Source: Strix aluco (taxonomy: Eukaryota; Chordata; Aves; Strigiformes; Strigidae). Taken from it: a DNA stretch of 64,000 bases. The stretch lies in NCBI RefSeq assembly GCF_031877795.1, contig NC_133931.1, positions 136,500,621 through 136,564,620 on the forward strand, written 5' to 3'. The notes under the pieces are model-generated. The model was not told the origin of the DNA, made no database searches, and was given only the letters and a program-made list of their open reading frames with translations. Positions 22,801 to 34,901 of this stretch are shown here, in pieces (the stretch's first letter is position 1; every line of letters starts with the position of its first letter). The translations under genes were made by a program, and so were the position numbers.

Positions 22801-25079
22801 GAAAATACACTGGCAGATATGAAGTTTCCATTTAAACAAAAGTATCTCTCCATACAGAACAGAGGCAAAGTATTTAATTCATTTGCCTAACCTGATAAAC
22901 CCCAAGGAAGTATGTGCTGCACCTTTCTGAGGAACAAATCCCACTGGAAACCCTTGTTCAACATGCTGGGGACACTGTTGTAACTCCCTCTGGGGACATG
23001 CACCTTTCCTGTATCAGGGGAGAAAAAAAGCTACCCCTTCAAAGGGGAGCTGGTAATTACAAATCTTACATCCTACTGCTTAGAGCTAAGAGAGTTCCCT
23101 CATTAAAGAGAAATTCTGTGTGCTGAGTTTCAATTTCCTCCGCTCAGTAGCAATGCGGCTCAGTATCAATGCTCAGTTGCAATGGTGCTCCTTGCTTCCT
23201 CAGTTTACTCTTTATTCTATAACAGAGTACAAAATGGGAACCTGGCCAAAACTGATAGTCATATTTGTCTAGAAAGACTTCAACACCCAACAGTTGCAGA
23301 TTTTAGGCCTTTTCCTCTCTTATGAGAGACAAACCAGTTTGTGTGCTATAGATTTATACCCTGTTATCTTTCACATCTGTGGATGACATCAGGATAATAT
23401 TTTTGAGTCATGTGAGACATAGGGAACCTAATTGTCAGCTTGAAATCTTTTTCAGAGGTGATGCTAGGGAATAATTTGCTTTTTTCTAATTTTTGTAATA
23501 GAGTTCCTCCTTTCTTCTGACATAGTACCCTGCTTTTCTACTTGTCCAGCTAATCTGAATGATGATCTGTCTTATAGATTTCTGTTGAAGTTTCTATTAA
23601 AATAGGCTTTATTTTATCGCTTTCTACTTGTGCCTTTTAATTTTTGACCCATTAAAATTTCCTGGAGTACGCTGCTTCCTGCATGTAGATACACTATCTA
23701 GTCCAACCACACAGGTTTTCATAAGAAATGTTATAAAGCTGTTTATGCAACATCCTTGCATACTATCATTCAGTTATCTTGTCTTTTGATGTGCATAATA
23801 AGTTAGAAGATGCTGAGTAAATAATTTCAGCTCTTTGAAGAGCTCGACTTATTTCCATTCTGCAGCTGGAAATCACCAGAGCATAAAAAACAAGCACTTC
23901 AATTCCAGAGTAACATTATTTAAAATATAAATTTGTGTGAGCAAGAACTGACTTATCCTGTGTGTTCTTGGTGCAGTTGAGGTCATGGGACTCTTTCACA
24001 GTGTTAACATTGATGTACTGGTTAGATACACAGTGTGATGTGCAGAGAACACATGCACCCCCACACTCCCAGCCCCCATTCCTTTATTATTTAGAATGAT
24101 GGCATCTTGAGCAAAGAAAGCAAAATTTAGAATCACATTTCTAAGGTAAGCAAAAGCCTTTAGCTCAGTAATAACAACATTATTAATTCTGGAAGTATTT
24201 TACATGTGTTTTCTAGAGGTAAGTTGTAATAGGTGAATTTTCCTTGCATTTACAGTGCTATAAGGCCATTGTTTTAGAGATCTCTGCAGGCTTGTTACAG
24301 CTTAAGAAGAAGTTACCTGGAAGTAACCATGTGACAGTAGCCTGATCTGGCTCCCTTTGTTGTCTGTGTGAGGATTTTCATTGCCTTCAGTGAGAACTGG
24401 ATCATACTCTTAATGCCATGGTCATTTGCCCTTAGAGGCTCACTTAAGAGCTCTTCAATTACCTTTTTGGAAGCTTTCAAACTGTTGGGACTAAGAGTTT
24501 GCCAGATGTTTCAAACTGAACAAAATTCCTGGCATCATACACCTAGAAGCATCATTAATCACTGGTGCAGAAAAAAAAGAGACCAGGGACTCAGTGCCAG
24601 ATCCTTGTTTGGCTCCATCAGATATTTATGTAATGGGTGTGCATAGTGCCTTATCAAAACACAGGACTCACCTTTCCTTCAACATATAGACATACAATGC
24701 TTCTAGCACTAAGAAAAAAATAACAGCAGGAGTGCCAAATGATGCCTTTCCCCGCCCCCCCCCTTCCCATAGAAATTCTGAATTACATTACAGGCTGTTG
24801 CTGTTGTATGGTGAACAGGTCTGCTCATCCACAGAAGCACTTCTGCATCTAGGATCTCTCCTTTGTGATAACTGCCACAATATTACAGTTTGGTTCTGCA
24901 GTGGCAGGAAATGGTATTCAAATTTTGCTTTTCTGCTTAGCCCACGTAGATATTTAGCCAGAGATAATAAGAAAACATTTTGCAATTATGCTAGCTGAGA
25001 GTCTATTATCCCCCCAAATCCATGGTTTGCACAGAAGGGAAAGCTGAAAGGACAATTTCAGTCATTTAGGGTATATGTT

Positions 25080-25370
25080 TCTCTGGCACACTCATAATCT
25101 GACCAAAGCCATTATTTGGAAGTCAGTTGCACTCAATCATTTTGCCTGTTAATGAGGAGTTACTGAATCCTCCAAGCATTAATCCCATTAGGAAAACACA
25201 AAGGCAATCTGTACCTTGTATCAAGCAATTATGATTGCATTGGGCTTGAGGAATTCAGTTATTTGTTGGAGGTTGTTTTTCCCACAACAGACCCTCTAAA
25301 TAGAATTACCAAGCCTTTCAAATGTTAATTTGTTAAGAAAAATATAATGGCTAATAAAGACAATTAGGTT
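25080..25370. promoter_or_regulatory. Candidate conserved non-coding element
   Basis: About 290 bp packed with homeodomain-type words: TAATCC at 25180-25185 inside GCATTAATCCCATTAGG (bicoid/OTX-like TAATCC beside ATTAGG), and CTAATAAAG and CAATTAGG at 25351-25368. A GCAAT-TATG-ATTGC inverted repeat lies at 25225-25238. No open frame is maintained. This composition is common in developmental enhancers, but conservation itself is not visible here. Confidence 0.35.
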
Positions 25371-26903
25371 TGTATTGTAAATACTGGACTGCAGGACTAA
25401 AGCTGCCATGGCTTGTGAAGAAAGGGTGGCAGTACTCTATGGAACTGCTAAGGCTGGAAACCATCTTCCTGACAGAATAAATAACATATAGATATTAACA
25501 CTGGTCACAAAAATATATTTCATGCAAGGTAAAGGTAACACAGGGCCAAAGAAAGTGATCTGAATTTTTTTTTCATAAAAATGGGGATTAGGCAAGGACT
25601 ACTGAAGATCTGAGACTGCAGATGAAAAAAGCATCAGTAACGTGTCACTTCTGGAAAAAAACATAAGTAATTCAGAGATAAGAGTACCATATATATAAAA
25701 GATTAGATCATATAGCTCTTCACATTGTGCTGTTTGTGTCTTGGCAAGGACACTTTTTTCATTACTGGTTCCCAGGCTTCTTGAAATAGGTGGACAGCTT
25801 AGAAGTACCCCAGAGAAGTGCAGTACAAATAAGTTTAGAAAACATTAAGTTTGAGGAGTGGTCTAGAAAAGAGAAGACTAGAATGCAGTGGGGATAGCAT
25901 AGAATATAGTGTTTGATACATAAAAGATGTCATGAGGAAGATCAATTATTCTTTTCCACTATGATAGAACAAGAAAAAACAATCAAATTTTTAGCTAAAA
26001 AGATACTTGTTATACTTGTTATAGATTTTTTTTTTTAAAATTCCTTGTTATAAAAGTAGTGAAGAATGAAACAAGTAACCAAATGTTATTGGGAAAACTC
26101 CTTCATTGGGTGTTTTTATAAACTGATTGGACATACATTTGTAAGGATGACCTTGGTATTTCTTACTTGTCTATGTCCAGAAGTAAACAATATGGTCACT
26201 TAAAAGACGTTCTAGGTCTGTTTGCAAATAGCTCGGGCAAATTTCTTAAATTATTTTTTCTTATCTCTGTTTGCTACAAAAAAATCCTAGGCTGAATCTT
26301 CATTCTTTTATTGAAGTGATCCCTTGTAGTTACTCTCTCTGTAACAAGCAATTTATTCCCCAAGACAAATGCTCATAAAGAATCTGAACAAACCAGAAAA
26401 ATTCTTGAAACCATTTAGGAACAAATTCAGCTATACGTCTAGATCTGATTTTAGGAACTCAGTGTCATGGAAAACTACAAGTGTTTTGTTTTTTTTTTTC
26501 CATCAGCACCTGGATAGATATTTATAACACATGAAAATGTCAGAGCCATTACTTATTCTTCAGTTGCTAGCTAAATTATTTCAATGTCTTTTGCATAAGG
26601 CTGTCCACACAGGTCATGAAGAATCTTTAGCTGGTGAATCACACTCTTCTGTGTTTGGTCACAAATATCAAATAATGTTCTCTATCCTTCCTCCACCTTC
26701 TCCTCTGCCCCTTCTGTTATTATTTATATGATTAATATGATATGCTGATTTACTCTGTTTAGTATACATGTTTAGGTCTTCAACTAGTTCAAGTATTTTG
26801 TTTTTCCATGCAATCCTGATGCAACTGTGGTGCTGAAATTTTCAGCCATCAGATTAAGCAGCCAGCCTTGACAGAAACTATACTCATTTGCACCAAAAAG
26901 TTT

Positions 26904-27017
26904 AAAAAAAAAAAAAAGAAAAAGCACAGTTTTTAGGTCTGAGTTCAGGGATGCCAAAGTATGATCTGGGAGGGAAAAACTGAGAGATTTTCTTCCGTCT
27001 TTAAAAAAAAAAAAAAA
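26904..27017. repeat. Two A tracts about 100 bp apart
   Basis: A14 at 26904-26917 and A15 at 27003-27017, both followed by GAA. The sequence upstream of each is not recognisable as a transcript, so these are simple homopolymers. CR1 does not add poly-A tails, which makes a retropseudogene origin less likely in a bird. Confidence 0.8.
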
Positions 27018-29146
27018 GAAGTGATTGTAGATTTTGATTGATTCCCTTTTAATATTTCTCATTCAGAAGGCAAACATGATTTATATAATTGTGGGGTAGA
27101 GGTAAAATGTAATTCGGTGTTTATAAATCATGGAGTCCTTGATGTCTGCAAGTTTACACTCATATTCATAACTTGTCTAGTCAGAGTTATACATTGCTAT
27201 AGAAGCTGTTTAGTTGTCCTCAGAGTTTGCAAAACTGGACAGAAGATTTCCAGTGCTTGGTGCTTCCGTTTCATCCAGAAATACTGTGAGAAAAGCTCTC
27301 TGTTCTTTCAACACTTCCTCTTTCAATCTCACTTGGAACTGAGGAGTACAGGGAAGTGAGCAAATGAAAAGTTACCAAGAGAAGGGCTCTGTTAGAGCTG
27401 GAGAGAGCAGTAGAGAGGGAGAGGCACTTGAGAGGAAAATACTGCAGTCTATGGTAAAGATTGGGTCAGTACGAGGTGCCTTGTTCTCTCCCGTGGCTGT
27501 AGAGGAATGTTGACTCAATGCCTGTCCTTCAGACAGACAAGTCGAGTTAAGGTGAACCCCATCCCTTCTGGCCTTCCCTACAGCCTGCAGCACCTCTAAG
27601 TGAGGTTCTTCAGGTTGCAGAGATCAGGAAAAAATTGTTGAAAACTGTAAAAGCATGAAGCCTGCCCTATAATCTCAAGTACCTTCACTACTGGGTTGTT
27701 TTAGCAGAAGAAACACCAGTCTCACTAGACTCCTGAAGCAAAACTGACAAGCATGTGTTGTGAAAATTCAAGCCCAATCTGAAAGGTGCTCTACAAATTA
27801 ACCAGATCTAAATCACCCCTCCTTTTTATTTTTTTTGGTCCCCACAGAGATCTCAGATATTTCTGAGGCTCTTTAGCCTTTTTCAAGGCCAGATTTCTAT
27901 CTAGAGAAAGCAGAAATACTGCCAATGTAACAAGTACTTATTTCAAACATGGATGACAAAAGATCAGCTCTCTTCAGGTTGTGTCAGACTTCAAGCTGCT
28001 CTTCCTGAGTATGACCACAGGAAGAGATAAAAAAGGGCTACATATGTGTCATGAGACCTCTTTAATGACAAACAAGCAAACTGAGAGAAACAGTTGTTGG
28101 ATGCAGGTGTCCTTGTCTTTAGTAGGAAGCTGAGCAGAGGGTGCTGAGGCGTGGGTCCCCGCTTGTGAAATGAGCTCTGACCCTGCAGTCAAGCTGATTA
28201 TCTCCAACTACTGCTCCATGTAGTTTACATGCACTACACTCGTTCTCCATTTTTTTCTAATTTGCTGCACTCACAGATGTGGTGTCTGCTTACACAACCC
28301 ACCTGACTTCCAAGGACGTGAGCAAGGTCCACTTTCTCCATCCTCTGTCTTGTGGATGGGTGACAGATCTAAGCATTACTGACACCCCATCCCGTTGTTG
28401 GGGCTCACACTCATAATCCCAGCAGTGGAGAAGGAGCAGACCTTTCTTAGGGTAGTTTATGTCATCGCATCTATGCTTACCTGTATGGCTTCATGCTCAT
28501 CTCTGTGGGAAGAACACCTGATCTTAGTGAATGTAAGTCCAGCATGAGGAAGGAAATTACTTGGGTCTTTCTACTTTTCTAAGAGCAGAGCTGACCCCAC
28601 AGGCATTACTCAGGTTGAGTATGTGTAGCAGATTTATATTCTGTAAAACTGGAATTCGCTGCAATGAACCATTTAGCAATAATAATTTTTACCCTCCTTC
28701 CCTCTCTGTGTTCTAAGGCAGAACCCCGTGTTGCTTGTGTCCAGGTTTTACTCATTAAATAATGTGTTAACGTGCTGCTGTCACTTTTTCACTATTGTAA
28801 AATATTTTGATTATAAATCATATAGAAATGTTGTGGAATGGGGATATGAAATGTATGTATGTAAGTCTGCATACTTATAAGGGTGTTTTTACAGATATAA
28901 GATCATTTGATGTCCCTGAAGCAGTAATTTTCCCAGTTCCTAACCCTGTTCTCCAAGGCAAATAGAATTAGCTTTGTAACAGTACAGTACATTATCTATT
29001 AACATAATACATAGTCTGGAAGGAGATCTAACAGCCTACTTCCACCCCACCAGAGCTGATGCATTCATCAACCTGACTTGATTCAACCATAAATTTTGAC
29101 ATTATTGACAAAAAAATCCAACTTTGGGGGTAGGCATTTGGCCTAC

Positions 29147-29457
29147 AGCGCCTGTCCTCATAAGAGAGGTGCTCCAGCTCCACGATCATCTTAGTGGCCC
29201 TCCTCTGGACCCACTCAAGCAGGTCTGTGTTCTTCTAATACTGGGGGCCCCAGAGCTGAATGGAGTACTCCAGGTGGGGTCTCACAAGAGCAGAGTAGAG
29301 GGGAAGAATCACCTCCCTGGACCTGCTGATCACACTTCTCCTGATGCAGCCCAGGACACGGCTGGTTTTCTGGGCTGCGAGTGCACATTGCTGGCTCGTA
29401 ATCAATTTTCCATCCACTACTACCCCCAAGTCCTTCTCTGCAGGGATATTCTCAGAA
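29147..29457 (-). mobile_element. CR1 LINE internal fragment (RT C-terminal region)
   Basis: Minus-strand CR1 sequence from CCTGTCCTCATAAGAGAGG to about CAGGGATATTCTCAGAAT. It corresponds to the part of ORF2 encoding [40 protein letters not shown] and IQLWGP. It lacks both the 5' region and, unusually, the 3' UTR and octamer tail, so the 3' portion (some 400 bp by comparison with the 15 kb copy) has been lost by deletion or rearrangement. The retained frame is open for 64 codons but has no start or function of its own. Edges are estimated to within about 10 bp. Confidence 0.93.
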
Positions 29458-29936
29458 TATGTTATCTTTTGTTCGTCCTGTTTGTGCTTCTACCTCATTT
29501 CAAAAGACATTTTCAGCTGATAGGCTTTTTTAGCACTTTCATGATAAAATAATAGAGTGCTATGATTTACAGAGCTCTAATTCATCTAATGCTCATTGCA
29601 GGGCAATGACCAATGCCACCCGTTAGGCTCACTGACAAAGGGCGTCTCCCAGCTTCACTGAAGTCAATGAGGAAACCACCAGCAGCTGTGTCACCATCAA
29701 CGAAGAGCTCTGAAGCTGAGTAACATGGCCCAGCTTGTGCCCCTGTCTCAGTGCTTTCCCCATACACCAGGCAGGGCAACCGCATCCAAACCTCCAGCAG
29801 GAAACGTCCCATGGCACATGGGGTCCCTGGACTGGGAGCTGAGCCCGTGCCATGCCAATGAGAGCTAGCATGGCCTGAAGCCATGGCCAGGACTGTGTGA
29901 AGGGTTGTGCAGTTTGGGTGATCCTGGACTAGACAT
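29458..29936. other. Unique spacer between two CR1 fragments
   Basis: The first part (to about 29580) is AT-rich. 29590-29900 is richer in G+C with 80- and 100-codon minus-strand frames lacking any recognisable domain. It does not resemble CR1, so the flanking fragments are not one element with a simple gap. Confidence 0.5.
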
Positions 29937-30090
29937 TAGAATCATAGAATGGTTTGAGTTGGAAGGGACAATTAAAGGTCATCTAATCCAACCCTTCTTC
30001 AAAGGGGAGGGACATCTTCAGGTAGACCAAGTTGCTCAGAGCGTCGTCCAGCCTGACCTTGAATGTTTCCAGGGATGGGGCATCTACAAA
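29937..30090 (-). mobile_element. CR1 LINE 3' end fragment
   Basis: About 150 bp of CR1 3' end on the minus strand: the tail AGAATCATAGAATGG, TTTGAGTTGGAAGGGACA, the CATCTAATCCAACCC word, the AAGTTGCTCAGAGC region, and CCAGGGATGGGGCATC, then truncation. On a minus-strand element the 3' end should have the lowest coordinates, yet this piece lies above the internal fragment at 29147-29457. The two therefore cannot be a single unrearranged insertion. Confidence 0.93.
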
Positions 30091-33000
30091 TGTTGACTTT
30101 GTGCTCTGGAACTTTTTTGTTTACTAATAAAGATATAGCTGGTGAGAGCTGCATCAGACCCAAATATTGGAGTAGTTTCCCAGGGAAACACAAAGCATGT
30201 GATAAACATTTCTGTTCAAGTAATAAGTTAACAGAATTACATCTATCCAACAATAGTAAAATGTCACTCCTATTTCTGCTGGCCTCCAGAGACAACATAG
30301 CACTGGGCTGGGAATTAATATATGTTCTGTCACTAAAATAATGCAAGGACAAAATTTGAAAATACTGAGCTTACACAACCGTTAAAAGAACATACTTTTG
30401 TTTGCAAGTTTTTTAAAAAGACGAATGTAAAACCTTTTATATGAATCACCACAGTAACCGAAGATACACATTTTAAATTCAAGTTTATTCATTTTCAGGG
30501 CTGGCAGTTCAACTTTAATTTCAAAATCAAGTAAGTCTGTATGGAACTAGTTCAGAAAGAATAAAAAATAAAGAAATGTCAGAGAAGATGCATGCTATAA
30601 GAACAAGCTGGATAGCACAGTTGAGGTGTTATAACAGAAAATGGTTATATCAGAACAAACCAGTTGAGGCAGTGAATGGATGATCTGAATTTTAAGAGGC
30701 TAGAGCAAGTATAAAGTGAGACAAGGCCTTTCAAATTCTGCATGACCTCAGATGTTAGAGTAGAAGCATTTTTGTCATGTCACTGGAGTCACAGGAACTG
30801 TGGTCTCCAATGATGGAATTGATAATTGTTTGTGCCAGGAAGCTATACTTTTTAATGACTTTACAGTTCCTCTCATACTATTTTTTTTAAAAACTATTCA
30901 TGCTTATTATGGAAGCGATTGAGGACAACCAGGAACAGGGCCAAGCTGTGGCAGTCACCCTGCCGAGTTTGTAGGCTGAAGAAAATTACCACAGAAAAAA
31001 ATAACACCAAGAGCCATCCTTATCTCTCCATAAAGATGAGAAGCAGTGGGTGCCCCTGCTCCCTAGGCAGATACCAGGGATTTCCCCTCATTAACACAGT
31101 GATTAACAGAACCTGCACAACCAGTGCTGTGCCTAGGAGAGTCCATGAGCATGTTGCGCAGAGGTCAATGAGAAACTATGAGAACAAGAATGAGTTGTGA
31201 ACCCTTTCTTCTTGCCAGCCTCCCCCTCACTCCTGACTGGAGGCAGAAAAACTTTTCCAGTTGTGATCCATAGCCTGAGCTTCTCTCTCAAATGTAAGGG
31301 CCTTATGTTGCTGCTTTTGAGGAAATCAGCTGGCCTTGTTTTTTTTCTTTCAGTGTGGTTGAGAAGGTGGGGTGAGTATAGGTGATAGTACATATGCAGT
31401 ACAACAATGGCTAGAGTATCTGATGAAATGTTGAAATCCTGGGATTCTCTTGAGGACAATCTTGAGGAGTTTTAACCTGCACATCCTATACATCACAGAA
31501 AGTGGACTAAAACTTTACTGTAGGTGAAGGATATTCTCTGTCCCCACTGCTGAAATGGGGCTTTATGCTAAAAAGAAGCAGTCACCGCAGTCCTTCTATA
31601 GCTGGAGGTGTTTATAAGGAAGTGGTAGCTCTTCTGGCATTTTCTGAGGATCTCCACCAGCTGCATGGGCAGTGCATGTGTTAAATCCAGGGTGATTCAA
31701 TCCCACAACTGTTTGTCTGCTTGGATGAACATCCGGATCCCAAGGCTGGGTGCAAGATCAGAGTCAAGTGACTGGTTGTCTTAAAACTGAGGTGCTTCAG
31801 AGCATGACCAACAGCAAACCTTTTAGGCAGATGAGAAACTTTAAAATAAAGTTTAAAAAAATACCAGCAAATGCTTAAGTAAATTACATCAAATTGATGT
31901 GAATTATTGCAACAAGAATGTTTTTCTGGATCAGGGCCTCCAAGATTTTACAGGCAAAATCTCAATATGTCAGGCAAAGTGTCCCCTAAAAGTCAGTAGT
32001 CAGCAATCATTATACACAATCTATTATTCTAATAAAATCTTTATTTGCATTAAAGTTATGTGAAAGAAATGAAATGTTGGACTGTGAATAGTGTTATTTT
32101 AAGAGGGTGAAATGGGGAAATGATGGTGTATAGTACAAAAGGAAATGCAAATAGATTCTGAGATAATTCCTGAAATTTCTGGCTTATGAAGCATTTTCAA
32201 ATACTGAGGTATGAGTAACTACTAGAATGGATACAGTAAATCACTATTTGTTAGGGTTATTCTAACAAATAGAGGAACTACTGTAGAGATCTTATTTCTG
32301 GTCTAAGATTCAGGAAAATGTACCCTCAGTAAATCAGAATATGATGACAGTCCCTAAGGGGGAAGTGGTCACTTCTTGTAAATCGTCAGATTTTTAGCTT
32401 CCTTTTTACAATGAGCTCCTTCTAGCAATCTTACAAGTGCAGAATAGAAGTCTGATTTCCTGTGATCTACTTTTTCTTTTCTCCAGAATGAATTGACCAC
32501 AAATGCTTAACGTTCTTGTTTTACTTTCATTGCTGATGCTGGAGAAAAAAACCACATACATTCAGCTTCTTCTATGGCACATACAACGACAATGGGAATA
32601 TTTGTGGAGCAGAGTCATCATTTGGCTCCAAACACCACAAGAATATTTATTCAGCCTTTGTGCATAATATAATCTAAAGAGGGCCAAGTAAGATTTCAAA
32701 AGGTAAGACTTTCCCTCTCCCAAATTTCTGCTTCTAATTAACTGAAACTCAATGTGAAAGTTCCTTTCATTTCCTTTTCTCCCCTTTCCTCTCAGTCTGG
32801 GAGCATTAAATGTTGCACCAGCACTGAAGAAGAAGCTGTTTTGTCATCAGCCTCTGTAGAACACTGCCATTATGTCTAGTAACATTGGCATATTTATCAC
32901 ACTTGGCAAATTGCTCCTGTCACCACTGGATGCTGCTCACCTTCATTTTAATGTGTTCTTTCCACTCGGCTCTAAATAAACAAAACAGAAATTTTGTGAT

Positions 33001-34886
33001 TTCTTGTTAAGACACAAATGCCCCAATTACACATCAATAGAAATGCCTGGGCCACCTTTTCCAAACATACCTCTGTCTATCACAGGCATTACCACATTTC
33101 CAAGAAGGATTTTTTCCCAGATTTGTGCCAGAAAGTTTGGTTTAATTGGCTTTACTGATCTAGAACATTTACTGAAACAGCAAGTCAGAAGACCCTTTAT
33201 TACATGTCATTTAGGTCTGAGTTTGCTTGTGGTTTTCCAGTGTAATCATTAACTGAAGAGGTAAGATTTACAGAGAAACCCCAAAAGTAATGGAAACAAC
33301 ATTTACTATGGGTGGGCTAAATAGTTAGCACTCTCTGAGGAACTGCATGAGTTTTCTCTACCTTCTTCCCATCAATATTTCGTTAGGTGATGCTTCCAGC
33401 TGAGGCATGCTGGTTCATTTCAGACCACGTAGGTCAGAGCCCATGTTACACTGTTTAGCAAAGATACAGCTGATAAAAACTTGCCTGTGATTTTGTTCTC
33501 TTGGGAGAGAGGAGGAAAAGGATCTCCCACAATTCATGGAGGCAAAAATAATGGGGCCCAGGTATTCAGGTGTTTCTGTGTAGCAGAGGTTTATACACTG
33601 GCTCAACCAGCTGCTGCCTGAAGGGGCACAGGCTATGTCTCACAGCTAAGCTGAAGCACCTCAGATTTGTTCTTGCTTTTGGCTTCTAATTCTTGCTGTC
33701 CAGCTTCTAACTCTGAATGCTGCTTTCAAGGTCCTGATTGCTTGTAAAAAGCATCCTGTGGTATTAGTAGATAGTCACACAGCTTACACACAAAAATGAC
33801 ATTGGAAAAATATATTATGAAGTTTTTGGAAGAAATCAATTTTAACAAAAGTTTTAAGACTGCTGCTTAAAATGTGACCTAGATCTCTGAAGCTCAAGAA
33901 AATTTGATTGAACTTTCCTCTTCTGTACCTATCCTGTCACTCACTAGATATCCTTGCCTGCCCTTACATTTTCTGATGTTGATCAGAAGCAGAAGTAAAA
34001 TACTGATGCACTGAAATAAATGTTACTCTGAAATGTTTTTTCCCCATCTTAATACAAATAAGGAAGTACCAGAAATTTCATTTGAAAGACAACTGTTGCA
34101 AAATTTCTAACACAGTTTTGCAGACAAAGGAGATTAAAATACAGAAGTTACAAATGAAGAGCTATTGTTTGGGTGCTTATTCCAGCACAGGATAGTTGAA
34201 AACATCCAATCCTAGACAGTGTATTTTAAGGTTTAAGGTTTTGGAAGTTCAGTTTAACACCCCCAAGGTTTCCCAAATTGCAAATTCAAATCATTGCTTG
34301 TTTCTGAAGGACAGTATCTCTCTCAAATAACTTTGGGTGGCTGTCACCTTCATAATATATGAATATGTGGAGTAATTGCTAGTCATGCTAGTGTGATAAC
34401 TGTGAAAACTGATTCAAGCTGTGAATTTTATGTTGCACTCTCCATCACTATGCTGACAGCTGTGGAAGAAAAGGTAGTAAACAAGTTTGAAATTTTAAAT
34501 CATTTTAACAAATTACTGCTACCATTTCTGTTAACCATGCAAAAAATATTTATACTCAAGTGCTAATGAGCAACAGACATACATGCTCTCTCTGTGGATC
34601 TTCGCAAAAAAAGCTGCTAACACAAATTGCCTTTATCCTAACAAGGGTGAAAAATCATAATTTCCCTGGAATACTGTGTAACAAAACTGGCAAAAAATAT
34701 TACTGCCCACATAGCAGATATTACTGCCTACAATATATAAGAAAATTATGTCAGATAAAGTAAAATGTGATACCCAACACTGTGAAGATGTTGTAACCAA
34801 TTTTTGCAGTGTTTACAGTTACATCTTGTTCATTGTTTCTTAACTCAAGTGAGTAACGTCTCATTTTTTATTCCAAAATGCACATA

Positions 34887-34901
34887 TTTTTTTTTTTTTT
34901 T
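34887..34901. repeat. Poly-T tract (T15)
   Basis: Fifteen consecutive T, followed by AATAATT. Simple homopolymer with no transcript-like sequence attached on the minus strand. Confidence 0.85.

Larger units (their letters stand above)
16721..29146. other. Unique non-coding DNA, about 12.4 kb
   Basis: Mostly AT-rich, with no gene, RNA or transposon that I can name. Small features: the 21 nt palindrome at 19833-19853, an alternating TA/CA run at about 20887-20915, a GC-richer patch at 21000-21360 with a 110-codon frame lacking motifs, a direct 10 bp repeat (ATACTTGTT) near 26005-26025, A tracts at 26904 and 27003, and candidate conserved elements at about 17340-17520 and 25080-25370. Confidence 0.55.
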
